Of a stretch of DNA of 64,000 nt, positions 32,787-43,172 are shown piece after piece. Position 1 is the stretch's first letter. Each line of letters begins with the position of its first letter. The position numbers and the translations under genes are program-made. Origin of the DNA: Euleptes europaea (lineage: Eukaryota; Chordata; Lepidosauria; Squamata; Sphaerodactylidae); NCBI RefSeq assembly GCF_029931775.1, contig NC_079312.1:13151821-13215820 (forward strand). Reading direction: 5' to 3'. The notes under the pieces are model-generated. The model was given only the letters and a program-made list of their open reading frames with translations. It made no database searches and had not been told where the DNA came from.

Positions 32787-32807
32787 TTTATATATATATA
32801 TATATAC
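32717..32807. repeat. (TA)n microsatellite with (CA) end
   Basis: Roughly 90 bases of alternating TA with few breaks, passing into CA at 32808-32822. It lies 56 bases upstream of the acceptor of the gene B start exon. Confidence 0.95.
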
Positions 32808-33060
32808 ATACACACACACACAGTATATATTTGTTTTTATGAGACTGGAGAGAGAGAGGAGAAAAAACAGCTAACGACACAACTTTCTCACCACGCCGTG
32901 CATAAATAGGCAGGCAAGGGAGAGATTTTAAAAGTCTGCAAAGATATAATTGAAGGCTTTTTAAAACCTCTTCCTCTGCTGGCCAGGGTCGAAATCTGAC
33001 CCGGCACAGAGATCTAGGAGGCTCAGCTGCGCGGGTCGGTGGGACCGGAAAACGGTTCCT

Positions 33061-33500
33061 CTGAGCATGCACAGAATCCATTCTTCCCATTCCCCCGCCC
33101 AAACAGCATAGCCCACCCACCCCCAAGTGCTGCCCCCACTCAGAAGAAATCGAGAGAAAACGGAGAGGATGGAGATGATTTTGCTCGAGAAAGAGAAAAT
33201 CCTTCTGAGTGTGTGCAAAATGCAACACACCTCTGAAGATGCCTTCCGGAACTAAGCGCGTGATGCAATCAGCGAGGCTTCTGAGCATGTGCAAACAACC
33301 TCCCCCTTCCAATCTGGAGCAGGAAGGCCTCCCAGGAGCTGATGCAATAAGCAAGCCTTCTGAGCATGTGCAGAGTGCCCACCCCACCCCACCCCCGTCG
33401 CATGACCAGTGCCCTACTCCCACCTCCTCCCATCTCAGATAAGAGAGCGCTTCCGTGAAAGGTGGCCCAGTACATTTCCTCTGATCATGTGCAAAGGGCA
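33061..33500. promoter_or_regulatory. Promoter-proximal array of CTGAGCATGTGCA-type repeats
   Basis: Copies at about 33061 (CTGAGCATGCACA), 33205 (CTGAGTGTGTGCA), 33281 (CTGAGCATGTGCA), 33360 (CTGAGCATGTGCA) and 33481 (CTGATCATGTGCA). Two of them sit in a longer duplication of about 79-bp period, each preceded by TGATGCAATMAGC. They resemble decayed NRF1 sites (YGCGCAYGCGCR). The longest open frame across the array is non-coding. Confidence 0.4.
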
Positions 33501-33690
33501 TTTCCTCCCACCTCCGGGCGTGCTTTCCAAACAGGTCGGGCGTCCGCTCCTCCCCCTTCTAAAAAATTAAGGATAAATAAGTGCAACCTTGCAGATCGGC
33601 TCTCGGGTCCAGCCTCTAACGTTTAGCAAGAATGTCCAAATTGCAAACTTAAACCGGTTAGACGCCCCCTGGCTTCCCTTCCCGGGGAAC

Positions 33691-33793
33691 CCTGGGAGTT
33701 GTAGTTCCGCAAAGGCGAGCCGGCCACGAGCGCTCCGGCGGGGAAGGCTTGGCACGCCCCCCCCCTCAGACTACATATCCCAGAGTCCCTTGC
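33691..33793. promoter_or_regulatory. Inverted pair of ZNF143/STAF (SBS) motifs, gene B promoter
   Basis: CTGGGAGTTGTAGTTCC (33692-33708, minus orientation) and ACTACATATCCCAGAGTCC (33770-33788, plus orientation) face outward about 60 bp apart in a CpG-containing segment. Paired SBS motifs are typical of TATA-less, often bidirectional promoters. The segment lies 1.1 kb upstream of the gene B start codon. Confidence 0.6.
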
Positions 33794-33799
33794 AAGGCG

Positions 33800-34380
33800 C
33801 TTGCAGTAAGCGTGGCTCTGAACGAGGCTCGTCTTCTACCCCAGCAACCGGATTGAAACAATGAACCGCAATTCATAACGTTACATGTTTTAATTGTTTT
33901 ATATTAACCTTATCTGCTCATTTACATGTTGCCATATTAAAAGAAAAATAATAAAAAATTATTATTAAAACAAAAACAAAACAATGAACCACAGAAGGGA
34001 GGACTGTAGATTGTTTTCTGTCTTCCCCCTCCAGATTCAAACCTGTCTCCCCTTCTGGGACTTGGACTCTTTGAAGAGTGGGGGGGGGGGGAAGCTGACA
34101 AACTGGTTTGAAACCGGTTTACGATTGTGGAATGTAAACACGCCTTCTTTTGATTGCCCCCTCCCCTTCCCCGCGTGGCAGGAAAACGAGACCTTGCATT
34201 CATGGCTCATGGCCAATGCTGGTTTCTCCCCACCCATCTCTCCCCTGGACATCACAGACTCTTCTGCACACCACCCCTAATCCCATCACGCCTGCTATTC
34301 ACATTTACATACTGTTAACCTTTACATACTGATGCTTGTCTGGATTCACTCTCCTCTACTTAAAGACAGATGGATTCACA
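33800..34380. other. Upstream flank of gene B promoter
   Basis: AT-rich stretch at 33890-33980, then unclassified single-copy-looking DNA. If the promoter is bidirectional, a plus-strand transcript would start here; no coding exon is seen. Confidence 0.35.
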
Positions 34381-34385
34381 TTCTA

Positions 34386-35375
34386 GCTGTATCTGAAGAA
34401 GTGAGCTGTGGCTCACGGAAACTCATAGCCTGCCAGAAAATATTTTTGTTAGTCTTTCAGGTGCTACTGGACTCTTGCCCTTTTCTACTACTGCAGACAG
34501 ACTAACACGGCTACCCACTGCCCGGAGTGCAGCAGTTGGGGGTTGCGCTCACCGTTTACATGGGCAGTGCCCGGATAGAGAATCTGCTGTCGGAAGAAGC
34601 GTGACTGGAGCAAGAAAATGCAAGAGGGTGGCCGCCCTCACCTCTTTTTTCCCCTGTACAAATGCCCAGAGCCATCTGGTGGCCAGAAAGAGTGGTAGAA
34701 AAGGGCAAGAGTCCAGTAGCACCTGAAAGACCTAACAAAAATATTTTCTGGTTGGGTATGAGCTTTGTATCTGAAGAAGTGAGCTGTGGCTCGCGAAAGC
34801 GCATACCCTGCCAGAAAATATTCTTGTTAGTCTTTCAGGTGCTACTGGACTCTTGCCCTTTTCTACTACTGCAGACAGACTGACACGGCTACCCACTGTG
34901 AATTACCAGAAAGAGTGGATTAGTCATCCACCACAACCAGATCGCCGGGCAAGTTCGAGGACAAAGCAAGCAAGCGGCCTCCGTCTCCCCCTTTTGGTTA
35001 AAAAAAAACAAAAGAAGAACTTTTACCGATTTGCAGCAGGCAGAATTTCAACAGGTGTAGAATCTAGTTCTAAAATAACGTGCAAATAATTTAAAACTGA
35101 ATATTGTCAAAGGCCTTAAAACTGCATTCCTACGCACACTTGCCTAGTAAATGAACATAAAAACATAAGTCACAGTGGATAGCCGTGTTAGTCTGTCTGC
35201 AGTAGTAGAAAAGGGCAAGAGTCCAGTAGCACCTTAAAGACTAACAAAAATATTTTCTGGTAGGGTATGAGCTTTCGTGAGCCAGTGAGCTGTGGCTCAC
35301 GAAAGCTCATACCCTACCAGAAAATATTTTTGTTAGTCTTTAAGGTGCTACTGGACTCTTGCCCCTTTCTACTAC
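34386..35375. repeat. Cluster of hammerhead-like short repeats
   Basis: Copies at 34386-34530 (+), 34690-34760 (-), 34765-34905 (+) and a fold-back pair at 35165-35375. Each has ctgaagaagtgagctgtggctc or its complement plus gttagtcttt-aggtgctactggactcttgccc. The pair at 35165-35375 forms a palindrome of about 100-base arms meeting near 35281. Confidence 0.65.
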
Positions 35376-35377
35376 TA

Positions 35378-35645
35378 TAAGAACATAAGGAAAGGCCCTG
35401 CTGGATCAGACCCTGGCCCATCAAGTCCAGCAGTCTGTTCACACAGTGGCCCACCAGGTGCCTCTAGGAAGCCACACACAGGACGACTGCAGCAGCACCA
35501 TCCTGCCCGTGTTCCACAGCACCTAATATATTCGGCATGCTCCTCTGATCCTGGAGAGAATAGGTATGCATCATGACTAGTATTCACTTTGACTAACCCT
35601 ATTCCACATGAACATGTCCACTCCCCTCTTAAAGCCTTCCAATGC
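35378..35645 (-). mobile_element. CR1 LINE 3' end
   Basis: Minus strand of the CR1-like 3' region (ggccctgctggatcagacc, aagtccagcagtctgttcac, atgcatcatgactag). It starts at left with taagaacataag, the inverted (TTCTTATG) terminal repeat of CR1. Confidence 0.7.
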
Positions 35646-35689
35646 TCTGATTCAGTATAAGGTAGCTTTATAAGTCTACACAGAAATAA

Positions 35690-36460
35690 GTCCCACACCA
35701 TTAAATAGTGGTTACTCCCTGGAAAGTCTGAATAGGTTTGCCCCCTTAATCTCTTTGCCCTGTCTCTGAACCTCTGAATGCAACCGCTCCCTGTCCAAGT
35801 CTGGCAGGACAGTGAGTTACAGAATTTCTGTTGGTTATCAGTAAATTGCTGATTCCCCCTCCCTTCTTTTAAAACACTAGTTGAAAACCTGACAGCCCCA
35901 CCAAGGGACAAAGGCTGGCTATTGTATCTCAAGGGCATGCAGATTTAGGAATGTTGACCTCCCTGCAGGTTGAGATCTAGTAATTCTCTCTTCCCTTTCA
36001 CACAGTGTGTTCACTGTTTCTACTGGGAGTCCTGCAGAACACCTGCACTGGAGTGCAGAAGGAGCAACAATCTAAGACTCTCCCACGGTTTCCAAAGCAG
36101 TTCAGTATAACTTAAGTAAATGGGCTGGTCAACAAAGAAACCACCCAAGGAAGGTGAGGCTCACCTGGAAATTCTGAGTCTTCCAGAAGATCAGAACTGG
36201 GAATCTGTCTTGCTCCTGCCGTCTCATGATTAAAGGAATTCAGCCCACATAGTTTGATAGTTTATTGATTGCCATAGGAATAAACAGAGCTGGAGAACTG
36301 GCTTTCCAAAACAGAGAAGCAATTGTTAACACCAACACTATATATGCATTCCCCACCCCCCCGGCCACCCCAAATATTTTTTTTGAAGCAAAATAACAGT
36401 TGTGTCTCTCAAAGACATCCCAATTAATTTTCTGCCTGCACTAGTTTTGGACAGTAACAG
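35690..36460. other. Intergenic stretch between genes B and C
   Basis: No exon or repeat confidently recognised. Confidence 0.35.
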
Positions 36461-36468
36461 TAACAGTT

Positions 36469-36704
36469 CTTGTAGATTATCCGGGCTGTGTGACCATGGT
36501 CCTGGTATTTTCTTTCCTGACGTTTCGCCAGCAGCTGTGGCAGGCATCTTCAGAGGAGCAACACTGTCGTTACTCCTCTAAAGATGCCGGCCACAGCTGC
36601 TGGCGAAACGTCAGGAAAGAAAATACCAAGACCGCGGTCACACAGCCCGGATAACCTACAAGAACCGATGAACTCGGACCGTGAAAGCCTTCGACAATAT
36701 TAGG
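36469..36704. mobile_element. Palindromic element with two hammerhead-like arms
   Basis: Two inverted arms meet near 36565. Each arm has stem II text (ggccacagctgctggc or close), GAAA and acgtcagg. ACAGTAAC occurs at both flanks. Truncated relatives are at 855-912, 8646-8742 and 61636-61660. Confidence 0.6.
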
Positions 36705-36713
36705 AACAGTAAC

Positions 36714-37569
36714 GTTTTATCTGTTCTGCCCTGCGCTGCAGATTGTAACACCCCGTTTTGTGTCCTGGTTTTATTTTTGAAGTAGTCGGACTCTGCCCTC
36801 CCATAACCCATCCCTTCCATTCAAATGTTGGACTGTACTGGCATGTTTCTCCATCCCATACAACCTGTGGAGAAGGGGCATGATGAGATTCATTTCCTGC
36901 GCCTGCTTATGTACGCAGGCAGTTAATAGTGCCGCAGGTAAAATACCTTTATTGTGGGCACTTCAAATGTTCCTCCTTTCCTAGGTGGAAAACAACAAGC
37001 TCCAAAAATAGACATATTTTGGAATAGCTGAGAGGGAAGCTAGAATCCTACACCATCAGTAAGAGATCTGTTGGCCTTTACTCTATATCCTGCTGTGGTT
37101 TCAAGGGCAAAGGTTCCCCCTTCCCTTTCATGTGTAAATCATTTTTTTCTGGACTGACCTTCAAAAAACTAGCCGACACAACCGAGAATACAAAGTTGTC
37201 CACAGAAGGAAACTGTAAAAAAAAAATTCAGTCCCACTACTTCAGATTGTAGGGGGAGGTTGTTTTTTTAAACACTCCCCCATATGTGAAACATTTTGTA
37301 CATGTAGAAGGACAGTGCATCAAAAAGGAGAATTTAATAAAAACCCTAGTCTCTCTTTTTAAGTTCTCTTATGCTAGTTCCTTACATTAAACCTTTCCTC
37401 TCAATACACTTTCTTAAACATAAAACATCTAGTGCTCCAGAAGGACTTAACATAAATCATATTTGCTGATGCACCAGTTTTAAAATAAATCCAGTACATC
37501 CGGTTAAAAAAAATTAACATAAAAATCTAGCACATCCAGAAAAGGATAATATTAAACCACACTTAGACC
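36714..37569. other. Intergenic stretch downstream of gene C
   Basis: No exon recognised; an A/T-rich area at 37340-37560 may be repeat-derived. Confidence 0.3.
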
Positions 37570-37676
37570 TCAATCCTAAGAACATTCAGTATTAAGTCCC
37601 ATTTTATTCAGGTGGTTTTCTCTCAGGAGAGAAAAACCCCTGATTAAAACGGGACTTACTACCAAATAGGATTGTT
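37570..37676. repeat. Imperfect palindrome (about 105 bp)
   Basis: The arms caatcctaag...taagtcccattttatt and aaaacgggacttac...aataggattg are inverted copies around 37623. Probably a short MITE remnant. Confidence 0.45.
37603..37608 (-). terminator. Candidate polyadenylation signal of gene C
   Basis: AATAAA on the minus strand, 375 bases beyond the stop codon. It lies inside the palindrome at 37570-37676, so the repeat may have supplied it. Confidence 0.3.
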
Positions 37677-37982
37677 CTCTTAAATCCTTTTTCTTGGTGA
37701 GTTAGCTCTTTGTTTAGGCTTTCTCTCTGAGGAGTTAGTCTTCTAAGTGCACAAGGAGTATTTCTCTAAGGGGCTAGTCTTCTAAGTGCACAAAGTGTTC
37801 TGCATATTAGAAGAATCAGCAATCTGAATTTGTTAGAAGAGCAGAATTCCCCTCCCTCATTCTGCACAAATGACCCCAATTTGTCATCAGATCTGCCACA
37901 CACACATATACACACTGAAAAGGGTCATACATTTTCTGTGACGCTTATATTTGTGGTGAGAACATTCCCCCCTTCCCGTTCC

Positions 37983-38998
37983 TCACAGAACACTTATCAT
38001 ATTTTCTCCCGTGTGAATTCTCTGATGCCTAAGGAGAGTCTCTTTTTGACCAAAGCTTTCCCCGCAGTCCAGGCACTTGTAAGGTTTCTCCCCTGTATGG
38101 ACTTTCCAGTGCCTCATCAGGGTCTCTCTCTGATTGAAGCTTTTCCCACACATCGGGCATGAGTACGGTTTCTCTCCCGTGTGGACTCTCTGGTGACGAA
38201 TCAGTTTGGCTTTCTCGCTGAAGCTTTTCCCACACTCTGAACAGGAGTACGGCCTCTCGCCGGTGTGGATTTTCTGGTGTGCAGCCAGATTCCCTTTCCT
38301 TCGGAATCTCTTCCCACACCAAGGACAATCGTAAGGTTTTTCGCCGGTGTGGACCCTCTGGTGCCGACTCAGTCGGACTCTCTCACAGAAACGCCTCCCA
38401 CAATCGGGGCATTCATACGGCCTCTCGCCTGTATGGATCATCTGATGCGTGAGGAGGTTCCCTTTCCGGGGGAAGCTTTTCTCGCACCCGGGACACTCAA
38501 AAGGTTTCTCCCCTGTGTGGACCTTCTGGTGCCGAAGCAGCTTGCCTCTGTCGTAGAAGCTTTTTCCGCACTCAGAGCAGCCGTACGGCTTCTCTCCTGT
38601 ATGGATTTTCTGATGTGCAAGGAGGTTATCTTTTCTTTGAAAGTTTTTCCCACAGACGATACATCTGTAAGGTTTTAAGCCTGTATGGATCATCTGATGT
38701 TTCACCAGTTGGGACCGATAATGAAACCTTTTACCACATTCAGGGCACGCATGTTTTCTCTCGGCCTCCTGGGAGGCACGTTTGTTAAGGGATCGCAGAC
38801 CTTCCACAAACTGAACGGATCCACGCCATCTCTGTCCAGCCCTCCTCCCTTGTAGCCTCTCCAAATCACCTCCTTCTTTGTGGGTCTCAAGTTTCACAGA
38901 TCCAGGGGATCTCTCTGGGAAGCTCTCTTGTGATCCAGCCGCCTCAGGACCATGCCACTGAAAAGTTTCCACTTTGATCTCAGTCGGGGTCCTGTTAT
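37983..38998 (-). CDS. Gene C, terminal exon with nine C2H2 zinc fingers
   Basis: The exon starts after ttcccacag in phase 1 and ends with a stop just after the last finger; it encodes 337 residues. The first 100 or so are a linker (DNRTPTEIKVETFQW at the start). Nine intact fingers follow with TGEKP/TGERP linkers (TGLKP after finger 1). Contact residues (-1,2,3,6) are Y-S-Q-K, R-D-N-A, D-G-K-R, R-G-N-T, E-V-R-R, R-G-N-A, E-A-K-R, Q-E-T-R, Q-E-T-R. Fingers 2-7 are three tandem copies of a two-finger unit. With exons at 40639, 42559, 44819 and 47392 it makes a 684-residue SCAN-KRAB-ZNF protein, a likely DNA-binding regulator in the nucleus. Orthology is not assigned. Confidence 0.94.
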
Positions 38999-39126
38999 CT
39001 GTGGGAACAAGGATGGAATCCAGATCAAATAAGGAAGAAAGGGTAGGAGGTGATGAGAGAGAAGCAGGGAAAAAGAAAGAATTATGGAAATGGAAGGATC
39101 AAGTCAAGCACACTAACCACACCCTA

Positions 39127-39425
39127 AGAGAATCACAGCATCACAGAGTTGGAAGGGGCCATACAGGCTATCTAGTCCAACCCCCTGCTCAATGCAGGAT
39201 CAACCTAGAGCATCCCTGACAAGTGTTTGTCCAGCTGGTGCTTAAAGATTGCCAGTGAGGAGGAGCTCACCACTTCCCTACGTAGCCGATTCCACTTTTG
39301 ACAACTCTTACTGTGAAAAATGTTTTTCTAATATCCAGCCGGTACTTTTCCACCCATAATTTAATCCCTCTCAATCTCCTCTTCTCCAGACCAAACATTC
39401 CCAAATCTGTCATTCCCAAGTCCTT
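39127..39425 (-). mobile_element. CR1 LINE 3' fragment
   Basis: Minus strand CR1 text (gaatcacagcatcacagagttggaagggg, ctagtccaacccc, tcaatctcctcttctccag). Confidence 0.8.
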
Positions 39426-39426
39426 T

Positions 39427-39587
39427 CCTCATCGGGCTTGGTCTCCAGCCCCTGAGGGACTTCAATGCCATAGAGTCCAATTGCCAAAGTGGCCATTTTC
39501 TCCAGGTGAACTGATCTCTGTTGCCTGGAGATCAGTTGTAATAGCGGGAGATCTCCAGCCACCACTTGGAGGTTGGCAACCCTACTC
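39427..39587. mobile_element. TAGGGTTGCCA-family MITE
   Basis: Right end gaggttggcaacccta with typical interior (gagggacttcaatgccatag, gaactgatctctg). Confidence 0.7.
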
Positions 39588-40306
39588 TACCTGGATGCAA
39601 CTGCCTTTCTGCGAAGCCCCACTTCCTCATAGAATCATAGAAAAATAGAGTTGGATGGGGCCAACTCTTTCATGGCTGGCTCTGCCTCCTGTGGCTGCCA
39701 GCGTGAGGCGGCCATTTTGTGGCTGTGCCTGCCACAGTATTTTGGACTTCCAAAGATGCCTGCATGCTGAAAAAGGTTGGTGACCCGTGGTTTATTCTTT
39801 TCAGATAATTGGGTTTTCTTAGTGCAAGGTTTTGGTTGTTAAAAGAGCAGAATTATTATTTTGTTCTAAAGCATGGGACATGTACACAAACCAGCGCAGG
39901 AGAAAACCCTGAGAGTGTTAAGTGGGGTGGGAGTGGGGGAGAACCAACGTTAGCACTATGTTTACCTGAAAAGCTTGGATCCAGGGAAGGAAGGGACTAG
40001 TCCTCATGGTTGTCATGGTTGTTTTAACCACAAGCACCTTAAAGAGTAACAACCCCCAGGTTCCAAACCCCCGCTCCGCCTGAAGCCCCCTGGACGACCT
40101 GAGGCTTGCCACTCCTCTCAGCCTAACCTACCTCACAGAGTCATTGTAAGGGTTAAAATGGAGAGACAAACTGCCCTGTGGAAAGGTGGGATTAAAACAT
40201 GTAGACAGCCCAAGGGACGTTCCCAGGTCAAACGTTATGGAGAGGGGTGGGGCTAAGCATTCATGCAATGCTGCATGGTGTCACTTCCGGCAGTGGAACC
40301 GGACGA

Positions 40307-40605
40307 AGAAGAGTTGGTTTTCATTTGCCAACTTCCTCTACCGCTTAAGGCAGAATCAAACCGGCTTACCATCACCTTCCCTTCCCCTCCCCACCTCAGA
40401 CACCCTGTGAGGTAGGTGGGGCTGAGAGAGTGTGACTAGCCCAAGGTCACCCAGCTGGCTTCGTGTGGAGGAGTGGGGAAACCAATCCAGTTCACCAGAG
40501 TAGCCTCCGCCGCTCATGTGGAGGAGTGGAGAATCAAACCCGGTTCTCCAGATCAGAGCCCACTGCTTTAAACCACTGCTCTTAACCGCTACACCATGCT
40601 TGTAA
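40307..40605 (-). repeat. MIR/CORE-like SINE
   Basis: Minus-strand full-length copy ending close to the KRAB exon donor. Confidence 0.8.
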
Positions 40606-40633
40606 TAACAGAGATGCATTAAAGGGATCCTCA

Positions 40634-40825
<192 letters not shown>

Positions 40826-40849
40826 CTAAGACAGCCAACAGAGTGAGAC

Positions 40850-41010
40850 AGTAGCTCCTTCTCCATCTGTAGAAAACTTTTACAGAACACAATGTACCTA
40901 CAATCATAAAGATTTTTAGAAAGTTGTGGTACATTTTTAGTCTGGAACTGTGATTGTTTTGACCACTGAAGAAGGCCACTTGGCCGAAACAGGTTTGGTC
41001 GAAGTCTTGC
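40850..41010 (+). mobile_element. Penelope-like end with a near-ideal hammerhead motif
   Basis: The core is at 40961-41000: stem I arms GACCA and UGGUC (extendable with a wobble), box CUGAAGA, stem II GGCC with GGCC, loop ACUU, then GAAA, a four-base stem III loop and the UU cleavage dinucleotide. It lies in the gene C intron, antisense to the gene. Confidence 0.55.
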
Positions 41011-41272
41011 CGGCTCACCAGAAGCTGCTCTGGGCAGTCAGGTGAGCCAGCTAGGGAGGCCTTCCTCCCTCGGTTCTTTTTGGCTCACCCGAGGCCACAC
41101 AGAGCGGGCGGGCAAGGCCTCCCTCCTCCACAGCCTAGCTCTTTTTTCTTAAAGGTAAGTGGCTGGTGAAATGGGATTCCCCTTCCGTGAGTTTCGCAGG
41201 CCCCCACTTGTCCTTTTTAAAAAAACTGTGCACACTCTGACTTTCAGAATGGCATTTCCCCAGGGTAATCAA

Positions 41273-42145
41273 ACTGGATGGCTTATGGCTTCATCGTATT
41301 CCCTATTACTATGCATGGGTGTGAAAGCCGGACAATGAAGAAAGCTGATAGGAAGAAAGTAGATTCCTTAGAAATGGTGTGTTGGAGGACAGTGTTATGG
41401 ATACCATGGACTGCCAAAAACCCCAGAACAAATCAGTGGGTTATAGATCAAATCAAGCCTGAACTGACCAGAGAAGCCAAAATGACTAAACTGAGGCTGT
41501 TGTACTTTTGGTCACATTATGAGAAGACAAGATAATACTAGAACACGGGGTCATCTGCTAAAGCTGGAGGATGAAAGATTCAAAACAGATAAAAGGAAGT
41601 ATTTTTTCACACAACGCATAATTAAATTGTGGAACTCCCTGCCCCAGGATGTGGTGATGGCTGCCAGCTTGGAGGGCTTTAAGAGGGGAGTGGACATATT
41701 CATGGAGGAAAGGGGTATTCATGGCTATTAGTTAGAATGGATACTAGTCATGCTGCATACCTATTCTCTCTAGTATCAGAGGAGCATGCCTATTATTTTG
41801 GGTGCGGAGGAACACAGGCAGGATGGTGCTGCTGCAGTCGTCTTGTTTGGGGCTTCCTAGAGGTACCTGGTTGGCCACTGTGTGAACAGACTGCTGGACT
41901 TGATGGGCATTGGTTGGATCCAGCAGGGCCTTTCTTATGTTCTTAAGAGCCACTGGAAAAGATGATCATGCTAGGAAAAGTTGAAGGCAGCAGGAAAAGA
42001 GGAAGACCCAACAAGAGATGGATTGACTCTATAAAGGAAGCCACGACCCTCAATTTGCAAGATCTGAGCAAGGCTGTTAAGGATTGGAGGACATTGATTC
42101 ATAGGGTAGCCATGAGTCAGAAGCGAGTTGACGGCACTTCACACA
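41273..42145 (+). mobile_element. Bov-B LINE 3' fragment interrupted by CR1
   Basis: The left part (tatgcatgggtgtgaaagccgg to cattatgagaagacaag) and right part (agccactggaaaag to the CA tail at 42145) are contiguous in other Bov-B copies. The CR1 tail sits between them. Confidence 0.85.
41526..41945 (+). mobile_element. CR1 LINE 3' end inserted in Bov-B
   Basis: Encodes the C-terminus of CR1 ORF2 (TRGHLLKLEDERF, RKYFFTQRI, LWNSLPQDVV, FKRGVDIFMEE) and ends with TTCTTATGTTCTTA, the CR1-type 8-base terminal repeat. No clear target duplication, as is usual for CR1. Confidence 0.8.
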
Positions 42146-42322
42146 CACACACACACGGCTGCACCATAGACTCTGCACCAGAAAAAGACACTATAGTCAA
42201 GGCAATTTTAGAGAATTCCATTGGATTGTGGAGCCTGAGTTGATCTCATAAAAAGATATTTGGGTCGCTTTGAGGAAGAAGATCTGGGGACGGAAGCATT
42301 TGGGGCACAGAAACTGAAACAC

Positions 42323-42525
42323 ATGAAGCTGCCTTCTGCTGAATCAGACCTGTGGTCCATCAAGGTCAGTACTGTCTACTTAGACTGGCAGCAGCTCTCC
42401 AGGATCTCAGGTAGAGTTTTTTCAGCATCTACCACCTGATCCTCTAAACTGGAGATGCCGGTGATTGAACCTGGGACTTTCTGCATGCCAAGCAGATGAC
42501 CTACCACTGAGCCACAGCTGCTCCC
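42323..42525 (-). repeat. tRNA-Ala-like SINE
   Basis: Minus-strand full-length copy, tail at 42323, head ending ccactgagccacagc. Confidence 0.8.
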
Positions 42526-42558
42526 GGCACACTCCTGCCCTCAGAAACACACACATAC

Positions 42559-42641
42559 CTCAGCCGGCCCTGCTTCAGCTGATTCCCAACCCTCAGGGAG
42601 AAGCAGCGACGTGGAATGACCGGCGGCCATCGTACCACCAT
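42559..42641 (-). CDS. Gene C, linker exon before KRAB
   Basis: An 83-base exon with acceptor tatcttccacag and a GTATGT donor, phase 1 to 0. It encodes DGGTMAAGHSTS, then LLLPEGWESAEAGPAE. Its counterpart in gene D is 61712-61776, which ends ETGLTE. A linker between SCAN and KRAB with no known fold. Confidence 0.8.
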
Positions 42642-42917
42642 CTGTGGAAGATAACAAGGCTGGTAAGAAAGAATACGGAGGAAGGGTTTAGCAACTGGCA
42701 GCCACTGTGCTGTGTCAACCACTAAACCCCCCCCACACACACACACTGAAGGAACTGATGCAGCCATTAATCAACATGTTTTATTCCACTTCCTCCCCAA
42801 ATGGAAACAGGCAACAGCGCAAACATGTGAGAAGAAGAGGGCTGTGGGTGAGGAGAAGAGAAAGCCAGATCTGCAGCCTCAACAGTGAGAAACAGTAAGA
42901 GATAATGTATGTCTGCC

Positions 42918-43146
42918 TATGTGTGTGTGTGTGTGTAAAGTGCCTTCAAGTCGCAGCCGACTTATGGCGACCCCTTTTGGGGGTTTTCATGGCAGGAGAC
43001 TAACAGAGGTGGTTTGCCAGTGCCTTCCTCTGCATAGCAGCCCTGGTATTCCTTGGTGGTCTCCCATCCAAATACTAACCAGGGCTGACCCTGCTTAGCT
43101 TCTGAGATCTGACGAGATCAGGCTAACCTGGGCCATCCAGGTCAGG
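42918..43146 (-). repeat. 5S-Sauria-type SINE, full length
   Basis: Minus strand: Bov-B-like tail with GT run at left, C box (ggtctcccatccaaatac complement) and 5S head at right. Confidence 0.85.
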
Positions 43147-43172
43147 GGTATGTCTGCCTATAGCCCCAAAGA

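Noticed and set aside
32788-33501. 237-codon open frame on the minus strand
   Set aside because: It spans promoter repeats and a dinucleotide run, shows low-complexity composition, and its repeated peptide bits follow the DNA repeats in different frames.
38265-38678. 137-codon open frame on the plus strand
   Set aside because: Antisense shadow of the gene C finger exon.
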